Part shown: piece after piece, positions 24,480 through 37,008 of the stretch
How positions within the stretch are numbered: the stretch's first letter is position 1
Layout of the letters: each line of letters begins with the position of its first letter
Assembly: GCA_031002005.1 (NCBI GenBank)
Contig: JARYHS010008074.1
Coordinates: 6,456,924-6,520,923, forward strand
Length of the DNA stretch: 64,000 nt
Source of the DNA: Vandiemenella viatica
Taxonomy: Eukaryota > Arthropoda > Insecta > Orthoptera > Morabidae
Direction of reading: 5' to 3'
Notes under the pieces: generated by a model
Seen by the model: only the letters and a program-made list of their open reading frames with translations
Told to the model about the DNA's origin: nothing
Databases searched by the model: none
Made by a program: the position numbers and the translations under genes

Positions 24480-25710
24480 TTATCATCCTACTCAAAATTC
24501 TTTGCCCGTCTGCCACAAATACAATGAATCAGTTACAGGAGATTCTAACGGATTGTATACAGATCCTAGTAAAACAAGCACAAAAAGATCTGTGAAGCTT
24601 TCTGCACTTGCAAAAAGTTATCTAGCGATGGGCCTACCGCTACCTCACCAACATCCCAATCGTACTCAACAGACTCCTGCAGCTCCCTCGATTTCCAAAA
24701 CCCATTGTCTTGCCCACATTATCAATCTCCCTCCCCTCCCCCAACCCCTCTACCACCCACTCCAAAAGCCTCCACCCTACCTCCTGCTAAGCCACAACAG
24801 TCTCTGGTTAACCTTTCATCATCTCCGTTAACAGAATCTCATCTCTCTGTTCTCCTGAAGGGATTGTTTAACCATGCCACTTTGGTCCTGGACTCTTTAG
24901 CATTCTGCTGCACTCACCACTTTGCCACCCGGGATGGTAGTGATTTTCGGCATAATGAGACTGAGCCTTGCCTAGAGCGTTTCAAACCTCCATCCAAACT
25001 AGATCCACCTCTCCTTCCTCAACACCATCCCCCCCCCCCTTTTTATGTAACAGGAATTCCTCACTTCCAACCTGTCCTCAAAATCTTTTCTCAACTTCAT
25101 TCCCCACTCCAACAACCTCAATACTACCAAAATCTATATCAAGAGAGAACTTTCTAAGAAAGAAACATCATTCTCCCAGCCGACAAAGGCTCAACGACTG
25201 TAGTCATAGACCGCAGTCACTACGAGGCTGAAGCTTTGAGACAGCTCTCTGACAACACCACATACTTTCCACACCCTACAACTTCAATATACCAAGAAGT
25301 ATGCACTCACCTTGACCTCCAAGGACCCTTAAAAGGACTCTCTCCCAACTCTTTGTCCCTTCTTACCCTGCAGAACCCCGTTGTACCTTCTTCACAAGAT
25401 CCACAAAACTGGAAATCTGGGACGACTTATAGTTGTGGCATATGGGCCTCCTACTGAATGAAATTCAGCTTTTGTGGATCGGCACTTCCAGCCTTTTGTA
25501 CAGGACCTCCCTTCTTTCATAAAAGAGACGCCACACTTCGTCGAAAGACTTTTCACAGTCCCCATTCCTAACCACCTGACTCCTTCCTTGTCTCCATAGA
25601 TGTCTCTTCCCTTTACACCAACATCCCTCACAGACAGGGCCTCAGTGCCATGGAACACTTCCTGGAAATACGACCTCCCGACAGCCTTCCTCATTTCCCT
25701 GGCTAATCTC
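24480..25710 (+). pseudogene. Penelope-like element, RT N-terminal half
   Basis: Penelope-like elements are retroelements whose RT resembles telomerase. The blocks appear in order: VNLSSSPLTESHLSVLLKGL near 24807, ILPADKGSTTVVIDRSHYEA near 25170, then KIHKTGN.G.LIVVAYGPP near 25395-25450. These are followed by SAFVDRHFQPFVQDLPSF near 25465-25520 and LVSIDVSSLYTNIPHRQGL near 25590. They spread over several frames, so the copy is broken. It stops at 25708, where a LINE A copy is inserted, and resumes at about 27990. Confidence 0.8.
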
Positions 25711-27985
25711 ATCTACATCTATACTCTGCAAATCACAAATACTGTAGGTGGCAGAGGGGACTAAGCACCAATCCTAATTCAGTGCATTCCAATCCCGAAC
25801 AGAACAAGGAAAGAAGGAATACATAAATGTATCAGTACACCATCTTATTTCTCGAATCTTATCCCTCCTGTCATTGCGACCTGAATAGGTTGGCAGAAGA
25901 AGTGTTTCCTTGCACTGGTAACTTAAAGATTTTCGCATATTCTCCAGCAAATTCAAATGAAAACGACGTTGTCTGTCCGCCAAACAATCCCAGCCCAACC
26001 CACGTATCAGCTCTGTGACACTTACGTAAGGACTGTAACTAGCAGCCACGTATCGAGCGGCTCTCCTCTGTACTTTCTCTAACGTGTCAATCAATTCCTT
26101 GCGATACGGATCCCAAATTCCACAACAGTATTCCAAATGCGGACGCACCAGTGTTTTGTATGAGCATTACAACTTCTCAAAATACGACCTATAAATCGTA
26201 GTTTAGAATTAGCTTTGCCTACGATGGAAGTTATGTGCAAGTCCCATTTCATGTTGCTCTGTACTGTTACTCCTAGATACTTCAGGGAATCCACAGTGTC
26301 AACAACTGAATTGTTAACTTTGTACTCGCGAGCAAACGGGGTCTTTTTATTACTTATTTGCATTGCATTGCATTTTTTGCAGTTAAGCGTAAGCTGCCAT
26401 TTACGGTACAATTCCGAAATAACATCCAGATCACGCTGAATTTCTAAGCAATCACCACAGCACCTCACTTGCATCATCAGCCAAAAATCTCATCCTGCAG
26501 TTAACGTTGTCACCGAGATCGTTTATAAAAATTAAGAAAAGACGTGGTCCTATTATACTTCCTTGAGGAACGCCCAAAGTAATGTCTAGCTTAGAAGAGG
26601 CTTCCCCGTCAACAACGACATACTGTGGCCGACCAGTTACAAAATCGCGAATCCATTCGCAAATCTGATCAGATTTACCGTACATTCGAATCTTTGCTAA
26701 AAGTCGGTTGTGTGGTACAGAGTCAAAAGCTTTCTGAAAATCCAAGAAAATAGCATCAACTTGTGATCCTGCATCAATAACTTTCACTACGTCATGCAAA
26801 AATAGAGCCAGTTGCGTTTCGCACGATCGGTTCTTCCAAAATCCATGTTGGTTTGCTTTCTTTGTTTTCTTCTAGAAACTTCATAACGTTAGAGCATGTG
26901 ACATGCTCCGGAATTATACTGCAAACAGATGTTAGAGATATGGGTCTATAATTCCCAGCATTTCTCCGATCTCCTTTCTTGAAAACGAGAATCACCTGCA
27001 CTATTTTCCAGTCAGATCGTACTTTTCTTTCATCTAAAGATTTATGAAATATATCTGACAGAAATGGTTCTATTTCTTCTGCGTATTCCGAAAATACTCT
27101 TACTGGTATACCATCGGGACCCGGTGCTTTCCCCCACTTCAGAAGCTTTAATTGCTTTATGATACCTACACTAACAATTTGGATCCATATCATATTCTAA
27201 ACTCCGTGAAAAAACGGGAATGGTTTCATCAGTGATAGAATTTTTAAATTCGGTATTAAATACAGTAGCCTTGTCGCGGCTATCATCAACTTCCCGACCA
27301 TCTTGTGGTAGAACTGGCATATTTGTTGTCACAACCACTTACTTTTTTTACATATGACCAAAATTTCTTTGGATTTTCGATGAGGCTCTTGGAAAGTGAG
27401 TTGCAACGAAAGTCATTAAAGGAATCGCGCATCGCATTCTTGACATGTCCTCTTGCAACAGCTAACTTTTCTAAATCATTCCTATACATCGTCCTTCTTG
27501 AGCGTGCTTCCATGGCTTTTTAAGTAACCTTTTAACTTCACGTGTATACCACGGGGGATCGTTCCCATCCCCGATTGTCCTTTTCGGTATATGTATAAGA
27601 CCATACCTCCCCTGACTATATCCATGAATCGAAGCCACATCTCTTCAACCGAGCCTCTTCCTTCTATAAAGATAACGTAATTATCCCTCAAAAACGCTCA
27701 TAAACTCTCCTTAGGGGCCTTTTCGAACCTGTAAAGGACCCTTTCTTTTTTCTTTTTGCGCTCGACTGTTAATTTTACAATTACAGTTTTATGATCACTA
27801 ATTCCCATGGTGGTAGAAATGTCCGTGAATAATTCAGGCCCATATGTAACGATAATATCTAAAATGTCATACTGCCTAACAACTACTTTTCCTTCAACTC
27901 TCAAATTTACCACCAGATATGCGGCACTGCGATGTGCACCTGCATGATGCCATCCTATGCAAACATTTTCCTGGGCTGTCTGGAA
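25708..27985 (-). mobile_element. LINE family A copy, 5' truncated
   Basis: This is a CR1/L2-like LINE on the minus strand. The 3' tail (ACATCTACATCT-type repeat) lies at 25708-25735. The RT pieces, from high to low, are KLLKWGKAPGPDGIPVRVFS, GNYRPISLTSVCS, DAIFLDFQKAFDSVPHNRLL, GVPQGSIIGP and MRFLADDAS. The usual C-terminus is KVQRRAARYV...SPYVSVTELIRGLGW. The endonuclease remnant (GPELFTDISTT..ISDHK) is near 27780-27850. Multiple frameshifts. The 5' boundary (27870-27985) is uncertain. Confidence 0.85.
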
Positions 27986-27989
27986 CAAC

Positions 27990-28290
27990 GATTCCTCAAC
28001 AATCTTCCCATTAAACCTCTTGTGTGGTTCTGATACATACTCTGTTCATTTTTATGATCTGGACCCATAAAGAGAATCATCTAATAGACTTTCTCAACTC
28101 CTTAAACAACCGCTCCATCAACTTTACCTGGACATACTCCCACAGTCATGTTACCTTTCTTGATGTTGACGTTTCCTTGCATAATGGGATGCCTACATAC
28201 CTCTGTTCATATCAAACCTACAAATCTGCAGCAATATCTTAACAGTTGTCATCCCTCGCACATCAAACAAAATATAAAATTAATATTATT
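27990..28290 (+). pseudogene. Penelope-like element, RT C-terminal part
   Basis: This continues the copy at 24480-25710. An FMIWTHKENHLIDFLNSLNN frame follows a damaged Y-I-D-D region near 28040. Then come INFTWTYSHSHVTFLDVDVS and, in another frame, TSVHIKPTNLQQYL..SCHP. The stretch between YTNIPH and the active site (about 70 residues in the family) is gone. The LINE insertion was therefore accompanied or followed by a deletion. A TA/TAT microsatellite follows at 28289-28325. Confidence 0.75.
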
Positions 28291-28410
28291 TTGTGTATAT
28301 ATATATATTATTATTATTATTATCTGCAATTGGAACCTGTCGGATCACGCAAAGCCTTAACGATTCAGTTTTCTGAGTTTCCATATAGCTTTCATTTTTT
28401 CTCCGTGGAT

Positions 28411-28895
28411 TTGAACAGTCGCCATGTGCAGTAGCGTATTTTGTTGTTGTATTTTATCTGTAGTGGTGTGGGGATTTGATTAGTGTAATCTCTGAGTGTT
28501 TAATTTTGTAAACAGTACTAGTTAGTAGCGTTTGAACAGTCGTCAAGTGCAGTAGCGTATTTTGTTGTAATATTTTATCTGTAGTGGTATGGGTATTTGA
28601 TTAGTGTAATCTCCGAGTGTTTACATTTTGTAAACAGTGGTCGTTAGTAGTGTTTGAACAGTCACCGTGTGCAGTAGCGTATTTTGTTGTTGTATTTTAT
28701 CTGTAGTGTTGTGGGTATTTGATTAGTGTAATCTCTGATAGTTTACATTTTGTAAACAGTGGTCGTTAGTAGCGTTTGAACAGTCGCCGCATGCAGTAGC
28801 GTATTTTGTTTTTTATACTCTATCTGTAGTGGGTGTAGATTAGGTTAGTGCAATCTCCGAGTGTATATATTTTGTAGGAAGTACAGGTTATTTTG
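28411..28895 (+). repeat. Four tandem units of about 121 bp (LINE A 5' UTR)
   Basis: Units start at TTGAACAGT at 28411, 28532, 28654 and 28776, giving periods of 121, 122 and 122 bp. Each contains GCAGTAGCGTATTTTGTT and TTTGTAAACAGT; the last unit is more diverged. They lie directly upstream of ORF1, so they are probably the monomeric promoter array of LINE A. Confidence 0.85.
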
Positions 28896-30861
28896 AGTTT
28901 CTGTTCGTTTTTTCTATACTTTTTTTTCTTTCTTTCTTTTTTGCGTTTTTCAAAAGCAGTATGTCTCGGGACTGTGATTGTTGTGTGTAGACGCGAGCTG
29001 AGGTGGCTGATCTGCACGCTCAGCTTGCAGCTGTGTTAGCGAAAGTTACACAGCTGGAAGCTGCCGTAAAAGGCTGCAGCAGATGTGATGTTGGGGAAAC
29101 TGATATAGCCATGCCTATCACAGATTCTCCCATATCGACCGTCGTACCTGCAACTCAGGCTGAAGTGTTGGATGCTGTGTCGCGGTCGCTTGTCGGTGAC
29201 TGGCGTATGGCTTCTAGACTTCGAAACCGCACACGGGGCAGTCGAACAGGCTTAAAGGACAAGACGCTGAACTTGTTCGTCTGTCCAACCGGTTTGATGT
29301 ATTGTCGGAGGCTGACTCAGTCCCACAATTGTCATCCTGTGAGTTGACGGCCCCCCAGCCCGCCAGGTCTGAGCAAACGCAGAAGGGCATTCTGGTAGTT
29401 GGGAGCTCTAATGTTAGGCGGTTATTAGAGCCCCTTAGGGAAATGGCGGATTCCTCGGGGAAGAAATCCAACGTCCATTCAGTGTGTATTCCGGGTGGCC
29501 TGATCCGAGATGTGGAACAGGCCATCCCGGATGCCATAGAGGGGTCGGGGTGTAGCCAACTACAGATTGTGGCTCATGTCGGCACCAATGATGCCTGTCG
29601 CCTTGGGTCGGAGGTTATCCTCTCTTCCTTCCGGCGGCTGGCTGAAAGGGTGAACTCTGTGGCCAGTGACCGCAAGATATCGGCAGAGCTAACCATCTGT
29701 AGCATCGTAGACAGAGTTGATTGTGGACCTCTGGTTCAGAGCCGTATTAAGGGGCTGAACCAGAGACTACGACGTTTCTGTGATGACATTGGCTGCAGAT
29801 TTCTTGATCTTCGCAATAGGGTCGAGTCTTGTAGGGTTCCCCTTAATAAGTCAGGTGTGCACTACCAGGGTGGCCACAAGGTAATGATCTAACAATTCCC
29901 TGATATTTCCAGGTTTTCCAGAAAAAGTTGCCATATTTTTCCCTGATTTAGAAAGTTTATTTGCATGATTAAGATATTTAAAGTTTTAATTAGATTTTGA
30001 TTGTAAATAATTAAATCTGGCATAAAACTCAAAAAATTAGAAAAAGAAACATGTTTACGAATGTTTATTTGAAAATTTTATAACTAATTTAGTAATCTTA
30101 TGAAGCATAATTAAAAATGAGTAGCACAAAAATAAGATAATGACTAATATGAACTAGAACAAATGAGTAATCTTTCAATATTTGGTAGATAAAATAATTA
30201 AGAATTTTAAATTGTTCATCATTAACTTAACTCAATCAAAAGCTTAGCTTTTTTATGCCTTTTTTCATTTGCTACACTTTTCTTTTCAAATCTTCTGGTT
30301 CATTTATTGTAGCTTCTTTTGTTCCATCTACAATTTCTTCTGTTGCCGAGTTAACACTTTTACGTAAGTTTCCGCGAGCCTACGCAAGATAGCATGAACA
30401 TGAGTTTGTATAAACCATGCAATCGTGTAGGCTCACCTTGCGTGGTTGCTTGGGTGCGCCGCTCGCCTTGGCAGCGGTTATTTGGTGCAACTCAAAGGCA
30501 CGAGTACAATGTTTAAACTGTCGCATCGAAAGAGCTCTAAATGATGCAAAACTTTATAAATCCTACCTATTTACACATCTGGTTTGTATTTACATGGACT
30601 TATGTATTATTTTGTTCCTGCTTTAATTCACCTTATTATAAAGCAGTATAATTATCGCTATTCACATTTTTGCTGGCATTGGTATCTTGAATCTAGGCTT
30701 TTGTTTTGATATTCAAGGTTCAATTTTTCTCAAAAGGAGTTAAAAACCGGCTAGTGACATTCTACAGGACTTCGAAGACTCTCCACAAATTCAATTTTTT
30801 TGGAACATCTGTTTCACACTTAGCTTGATGCAACTAAGGAAAATGGAAGCCGCTTCTAGGC

Positions 30862-31225
30862 GATATAAATAAGAAAAGAAAGGGAAATTAACCCACCACA
30901 TACCAAAGTGGACGGATGCGATGAGAGAACACTAATGCTGACAAACAACTACACAATATTTTGGCATCTGCCTTGCTCACAAATAGAAAAACGGGCCATT
31001 AGGCTCGGAACGAGTGTGCACAACGAACATTACCTAATGACACCAGTCATTAGGTAACGTTCGTTGTGCACACACATTCCGAGCCTAATGGCCCGTTTTT
31101 CTATTTGTGAGCAAGGCAGATGCCGAAATATTGTGTAGTTGTTTGTCAGCATTAGTGTTATCTCATCGCATCCGTCCACTTTGGTATGTGGTGGGTTAAT
31201 TTCCCTTTCTTTTCTTATTTATATC
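30862..31225. repeat. 364-bp near-perfect palindrome (180-bp arms, 4-nt loop)
   Basis: The arms are 30862-31041 and 31046-31225 around ACCA. They differ at only a few positions. The insertion 30829-31224 is flanked by identical 14-mers (CACACTTAGCTTGA at 30815-30828 and 31225-31238), a target duplication. Both arms contain the ACCAAAGTGGACGG motif found beside Penelope-like copies elsewhere in the window. It is probably an inverted Penelope terminal repeat. Confidence 0.9.
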
Positions 31226-31393
31226 ACACTTAGCTTGAAATTTTAAAACTGTTCAGTGAAACATAACACCTTTATAAACTTACTACTCTGCGATTGCTGT
31301 TTTATTCAGTAATAAATATAACTTCTGAGTTTACATGTAGTACTATAATTCCGAGTTAGATGTCATCCACATTTTTTTTAAATATAATTTCAA

Positions 31394-32578
31394 ATGCTGA
31401 GTTCCAGAGAGAGTTCACATCAGCGCTCGCGTACGAACATCTCGTCGACGTATCTCGATGAGGTGCAAGACGAGATGCAAGTTGTTAGTGTAGATGCGGC
31501 ATTTGTTGGCTATTTTATGTCAAAAATATATAAGCTGAATTATTTAATTCAAAATAAAGAAGAATCAGTTGGTTGTGAAGGGATGTGTCAAAATTGGTTT
31601 CATGCAAAATGTGAAGATATAACAGCAGCAGAAGTGATATTGATTAAAAAAAACAAACAGTTGAAGTGGATGTGTGTTGACTGTAATACACAATATGTAA
31701 ACTTTATTGATACCAGTGTAAAGAAAGCTGTAAATGAAATGAAGGCTTCAATGGAACAACAGATTTTGGAAAAAATTCAAGAGATGATGAAGAAAAATGA
31801 AGCAGGTGAAACTAGTCAGAAAGCAGAAGTGAAGACAACATATGCTGATAGATTAAAAGAAACCAAAGAAGAAGTGATTATTGTCCAACCAAAGAAACCA
31901 AACCAGGACAGTGAGACAACAAAAAATATTTGCAAGAATAAGTTAAATCCTACAGAACTTAAGGTAGGAATTGAAAATGTAAGAAAGTTAAGAAATGGAG
32001 GTGTAGCCATTACATGCAGTAGTAAGGATGAAATCTAAAAGATGAATATTGAGGTAAAGAAGACATTGGGAAATGAGTATGAAGTAAAAATACCAGAACT
32101 CAGGGATCCAAGAATAAGAATTTTTGGAATAGAAGAGATCATGGAATATGAAGAACTAGTAAGATGTATCAAAAACCAAAACCCTGACACAGTGTATGAA
32201 GATTCAAGAATAGTTGTTAAATTGAACAAGAAAATAAAAGATATGTGTATGATTATAGTGGAGGTGGATGCTCAGACATTCAATAGGGTTATTGGACACA
32301 AAAGGTTAAAGTTGAAATGGCAGTGTTGTCAAATAAATGAGTATATGGGTATAACAAGGTGTTTTAAATGTTACTCATATGATCATAGAAGTATAAATTG
32401 TAAAAATGGAATAAAATGTGTGAAGTGTGGTGAAGATCACTTAGCTAAAGACTGTAAAAATACAGAAGTGAAATGTGCAAATTGTGTTGAAGCAAATGAT
32501 AAATTAAGATTATCATTGAATGTGAACCATAAGGTTCAAAGTGGGGATTGCCGGTTTATAAAAGCTGACTTCAGTTAA
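31394..32578 (+). pseudogene. LINE B ORF1, PHD-like finger plus zinc knuckles
   Basis: There are two in-line segments (31394-32038 and 32042-32578) separated by a single in-frame TAA just before 32040. The first has a C/H pattern ending WFHAKCEDIT...LKWMCVDC, the second half of a PHD finger, then a lysine/glutamate-rich helix. The second has CFKCYSYDHRSINC and CVKCGEDHLAKDC, two CCHC knuckles (nucleic-acid binding), and a partial third (CANC). The family role is RNA chaperone in the LINE RNP. One stop codon separates it from being open. Confidence 0.8.
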
Positions 32579-32639
32579 AGAGAAGAGCTATTACTTATGA
32601 CTGTATATAGCAACCAAGGAAAAGAGAGAACCACGAATA

Positions 32640-33714
32640 TGGAGGTATTGTAGTATTAAATGTAAATGGACTTATTGCTAAAAGGGACAGTGTAGTAGAT
32701 TTTATACAAGAAAATAGCCAAGGTAGTAATTGTAGTAGAATCGCATGTGACAGACGTTGATTTGGAAGCACTTATTGCAATAAAAGGATATTCTCACTTA
32801 AGATGTGACTCAGAGAGTAAACATACTGGAGGCATAGTTATATATGTAACCGAAGACTTCTTGTATGATGTAGTCATGACAGAAGTTAATCAGGGTAAAT
32901 GGTGGATATTGGCTATCAAGGTATATACTAATGCAGAACAACTGGGGACAATTGTGGGGATTTACAGGTCACCTAGTAGCAGCAAAAAGGCATTCATAGA
33001 TTTGTTCTCTAAGGTTATAGTCGAATTATTAGAAAATAGTCAAAACAGTTGCATTGTTGGGGGGGACTTTAATATAGATTGGCTAAAAAAAAGACGAATT
33101 TTATACAAAAAAAAAAACTGGAAAGACAAATCAGTGGGGCGGGAATGAAACAAATTGTAAAGAATGTGACGAGGGTCACTCCTGATAGTGAGACTTTGAT
33201 TGATCTAGTGATAACTGACAATTTTAATCTTAAATGTACTGTATTAGAAACACCAAAGATCTCTGACCATAATATATTAAACATTACCTGTTGGACCAAT
33301 AGTAAAATTAGGAATAGGAATAAAATATTAGTGAAGGGAAAGATGGACTATAAAAAATTATTAAAAGTAGTAGAAAATAAAATAGATGATAAAATATTCG
33401 AGTTCAGTCCTAATAATATGGATATAGGAGAGGAATATATAATATTAAGAGACAGTATAGTCCAGGGTATTCACGAAGCTAAGAAACCAGATAGATGGGT
33501 AAAGAATGTACCATGTCCTTGGTATTCAATTGAAATTAAGGATGCCATGGTAAAAAGGGACACAGCATATAGGAGGTTCTTGTTAATGAAAGAAATTGGA
33601 GATAGGATAAATGTAGAGGAGTCATGGAATGAATATAAAGAATGTAGAAATAAATTTGTAAATATATGGAGGAAAACAAAAAGACAATTTTATGAAAAAA
33701 ATTTCTTCAACTAA
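32640..33714 (+). pseudogene. LINE B ORF2, endonuclease domain
   Basis: AP-type endonuclease blocks are present: VLNVNGLIAKRD near 32655, GGIVIYVTEDF (32830s), IYRSPSSS, and GGDFNIDW at about 33058-33083. Then TLIDLVITDN and ISDHN (33240-33275) carry the catalytic D/H. Frameshifts lie near 32740 and in the A-run at 33107-33118. The next frame runs to a stop at 33714 (CRNKFVNIWRKTKRQFYEK). Confidence 0.8.
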
Positions 33715-33891
33715 AAGATGAACCTAAAAAATTATGGAAATACATTAAAGCTATGTATAAAATTAAGGAAAATACATTAAAATATGTAATATTTGTGGAA
33801 GAATGTGTGTCTGATTCAAAAAAGGTAGCAAATAAATTATATCAATATTTCATAGAAAGTGTTGAAGAACTGGTTAAAAGCATTCCAAAAA

Positions 33892-36743
33892 CACATCTAC
33901 ATCTACATATATACTCTGCAAATCACAAAACTGTGGGTGGCAGAGGGTGCTCAGCACCAAACCTAATCTCTTTGTTGTGCATTCCAATCCCTAATGATAC
34001 GAGGAAAAAAGGAATTCATATAAGAATCAGTGCGGCATCTTATTTCTCTAATTTTATCTTTCCTGTCATGCCGACCCAAATAGGTTGGTGGACGAAGTAT
34101 TTCACTACACTCGTAAGTGAAAGTGGGAGTTCGCATGTTTACCAATAAGTTTATACGAAACGTGCGTCGTCTATCTACCAGAGACTCCCAGCCTAGTTTA
34201 CTAATCAGTTCCATAACGCTTTCATAAGGACTGTAGCAAGCGGTCACGAATCGAGCGGCTCTTCTCTGTACTTTCTCTGTACTCTCAATCAGCCCCTTAC
34301 GAAACGAATCCCAAATGGCACAACAATAGTCCAAATGTGGACGTACAAGAGATTTGTACGCTATCTCCTTTGTTTGTTCATTACAATTTTTCAAAATTCG
34401 ACCTAGGAACCGCAGCCTAGAATTAGCTCTACCTACCAACGTATTAATATGTAAGTCCCATTTCATGTTCCTTTGTACTGTTACTCCCAAATATTTCATA
34501 GAATCGACCACATCAATAACTGAACTGTTTACCTCGTATTTCTGAACAATTGGATTCTTTTTGTTAGTTATGCTCATTGTCTTACACTTTTTACAATTTA
34601 GTGTGAGTTGCCACTCAGCGCACCATGCCAAAATAACATCCAGATCACGCTGAATTGCTAAACAATCGGCGAAATTCCTTACTTCCCTATAAATAACCGC
34701 ATCATCAGCAAACAATCTAAAAAGGCTTTTCACTTTGTCTCCGAGATCGTTTATAAAAATTAAAAAAAGAAGTGGTCCTATTACACTTCCTTGAGGTACA
34801 CCCGATGTGACATCTAGATTAGAAGAACTTTCTCCTTCAACAACGACATACTGCGATCGACCAGTTAGAAAATCCTTTATCCATTCCCAAAGCTGATCCG
34901 ATATACCGTACGCTCGTAGTTTCGCTAAAAGGCGGTTGTGTGGCACAGAGTCAAAGGCTTTCTGAAAATCTAAAAAAATTGCATCTACTTGTGAACCTGC
35001 ATCAATAACTTTCATTACATCGTGTGTAAATAGGGCCAGCTGTGTTTCACATGATCTTTTCTTCCGAAACCCGTGTTGATTTGTTGTAAGCAAATTATTT
35101 TCATCTAGGAAATTCATAATGTTCGAGCATATAATATGCTCCATAACTCTACTACAAACAGATGTTATAGATATGGGACGATAGTTTCCAGGATCGCTGC
35201 GATCACCTTTCTTGAAAATCGGAGTTACTTGCGCTATTTTCCAGTCTGAAGGTACTTTTCGCTCTTCTAGGGATTTACTGAATATATCAGACAGAAATGG
35301 CCCGATTTCCGCCGCATACTCTGAAAATACTCTTACTGGAATACCATCCGGGCCAGGTGCTTTTCCCCACTTTAGGAGCTCTAATTGCTTTATGATACCT
35401 GCAGTATCTATTCGTAATGATTCCATCTCCAACTCGACACGACGTGGGAAAACGGGAATGCTATCCTTATTTTCGTCAGTAAATGAATTTTTGAATACAG
35501 TATTTAGTACATTAGCTTTATCGCGGCTTTCAATAACCTCGGACCCTTCGCGAACTAGTGCTGGAATATTGCTGTTGGTACAACTGACTTTACGAACATA
35601 CGACCAAAATTTCTTTGGGTTTTCTGCGAGACTCTTAGAGAGAGTGTTTGAATGAAAATCGTTGAAGGTCTCACGCATCACATTCTTCACACGTAGTCTT
35701 AACTCAGCCAAGGTTTCTAAATCGCTGCGAGACCTCTTCCTTCTGTAGCGTGCGTGTATCCTTCTTTGTTTGTTGAGTAATGTTTTGACTTCGAATGTGT
35801 ACCATGGTGGATCATTCTCCCCATTTATTTTCGGCTTCGGTATATGTACTTCCATACCTTCCTTGACTATATGTATAAATCGATGCCACATCTCTTCAAC
35901 GGTGTCCTTTGTTAACTTAAAGTTATGGTAATTATTCCTCAGGTAGGTTCTAAAACACTCCTTTGAGGCCTTACTGAATCTGTATACAATCCGTCCATTT
36001 CCCCTTTTTCGCTTGGTTATTAATTTGATAGTCGCAATTACCGCTTTGTGATCGCTTATTCCAGTGGTCGTTGAAATATCGGTGAATAATTCTGGCCTGT
36101 TAGTAACTAGCAAATCTAAAATGTTTTCGCTACCGTTATGACACCGCGTAGGTTCATTCACTAGCTGCTCGAGATGATTATCGGAGAATAAATCGAGAAT
36201 TACTTCAGAAGCTGCCTTATCCCTGCTACCAGTAATGTGAACATAATTTCGCCAGTCGATATAAGGCAGATTGAAGTCGCCTCCCAGAATGATAGCATGA
36301 TCCTGAAAACGGCTAGCTATACTGTTAACATTACTTCTTAATTCCTCGGCGATAGCTATGTCAGAATCGGGTGGACGGTAGAAGGCGCCTATGACGAGTT
36401 TTGACCCAGCAACATTGAGTTTAATCCATATAATTTCACAGATAGTATCGACTTCTATTTCATTACATGGGAGGAATTTACTCACAGCTATAAATACCCC
36501 ATCTCCATGAGAATGTAATCTGTCTTTACGAAAAACGTTCATGCTGTCTTTAAAAGTTTCGGCGGAACTTATTTCCGGTTTTAGCCAACTTTCTGTACCG
36601 ATAATGATATCCGCTTCTGTGCTACAAATAATGCTTTCAAGTTCTGGTTGTTTGTTACAAACACTTCTACAGTTAATTACGAGTACTTTTAACTGTTGTG
36701 ACTGTTTTACGTTCCTCCTACATTCCGGTGTTGTGAAATGGTA
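33892..36743 (-). mobile_element. LINE family A copy, antisense inside LINE B, 5' truncated
   Basis: The 2852-bp insert is flanked by CCAAAAA (33885-33891 and 36744-36750). Removing the insert and one flank copy restores the LINE B frame (IPK continuing IENK). The 3' tail is ACATCTACATCTACATAT at 33892-33910. The element is cut at the 5' end just before ORF2, losing the tandem array and ORF1. Confidence 0.9.
33963..36735 (-). CDS. LINE A ORF2, long open frame (endonuclease-RT)
   Basis: An uninterrupted frame of 859 codons from the first internal ATG (36540-36542) to the stop at 33963. It is open further upstream to about 36735. The normal start codon reads CCG where the other copy (39674) has ATG. 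Domains: the endonuclease includes IGAFYRPPDSD, GGDFNLPYIDW and ISDHKA. The RT has KAPGPDGIPVRVFS, GNYRPISITSVCS, FLDFQKAFDSVPH, GVPQGSVIGPLLF and catalytic LFADDAV. The C-terminal region is KVQRRAARFVTACYSPYESV. It is the best-preserved RT in the window and probably recent. With no ATG or promoter of its own, it is unlikely to be expressed as a full protein. Confidence 0.85.
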
Positions 36744-37008
36744 CCAAAAATAGAAAATAAGTGTCTTAGAAAATTTCAGGATATTACAAAACAGAAAGTG
36801 GAAAGTATAATAAGAGATTTTAGGAATATTATGGGATCCGATGAAATTAGTACTGAGGTCATAAAAATACTATGGTCTGTGATAGGAAAGAAAATTACTA
36901 GCATTGTCAAAAACTCATTAAAACAGAAAAAGATGCCAAAAGAATTAATGACTTCTGTTATTGTTCCAAATGCCAAAGTGAAGGGTAGTGCTAAATGTAG
37001 TGATCTTA

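Noticed and set aside
28411..28895. CRISPR-like array
   Set aside because: The repeats are contiguous 121-bp monomers without spacers, directly upstream of a LINE ORF1 in eukaryotic DNA.
35212..35655. Plus-strand 147-codon ORF
   Set aside because: It is the reverse-frame shadow of the LINE A reverse transcriptase. The equivalent shadow (40747-41190, minus) appears opposite the other copy.
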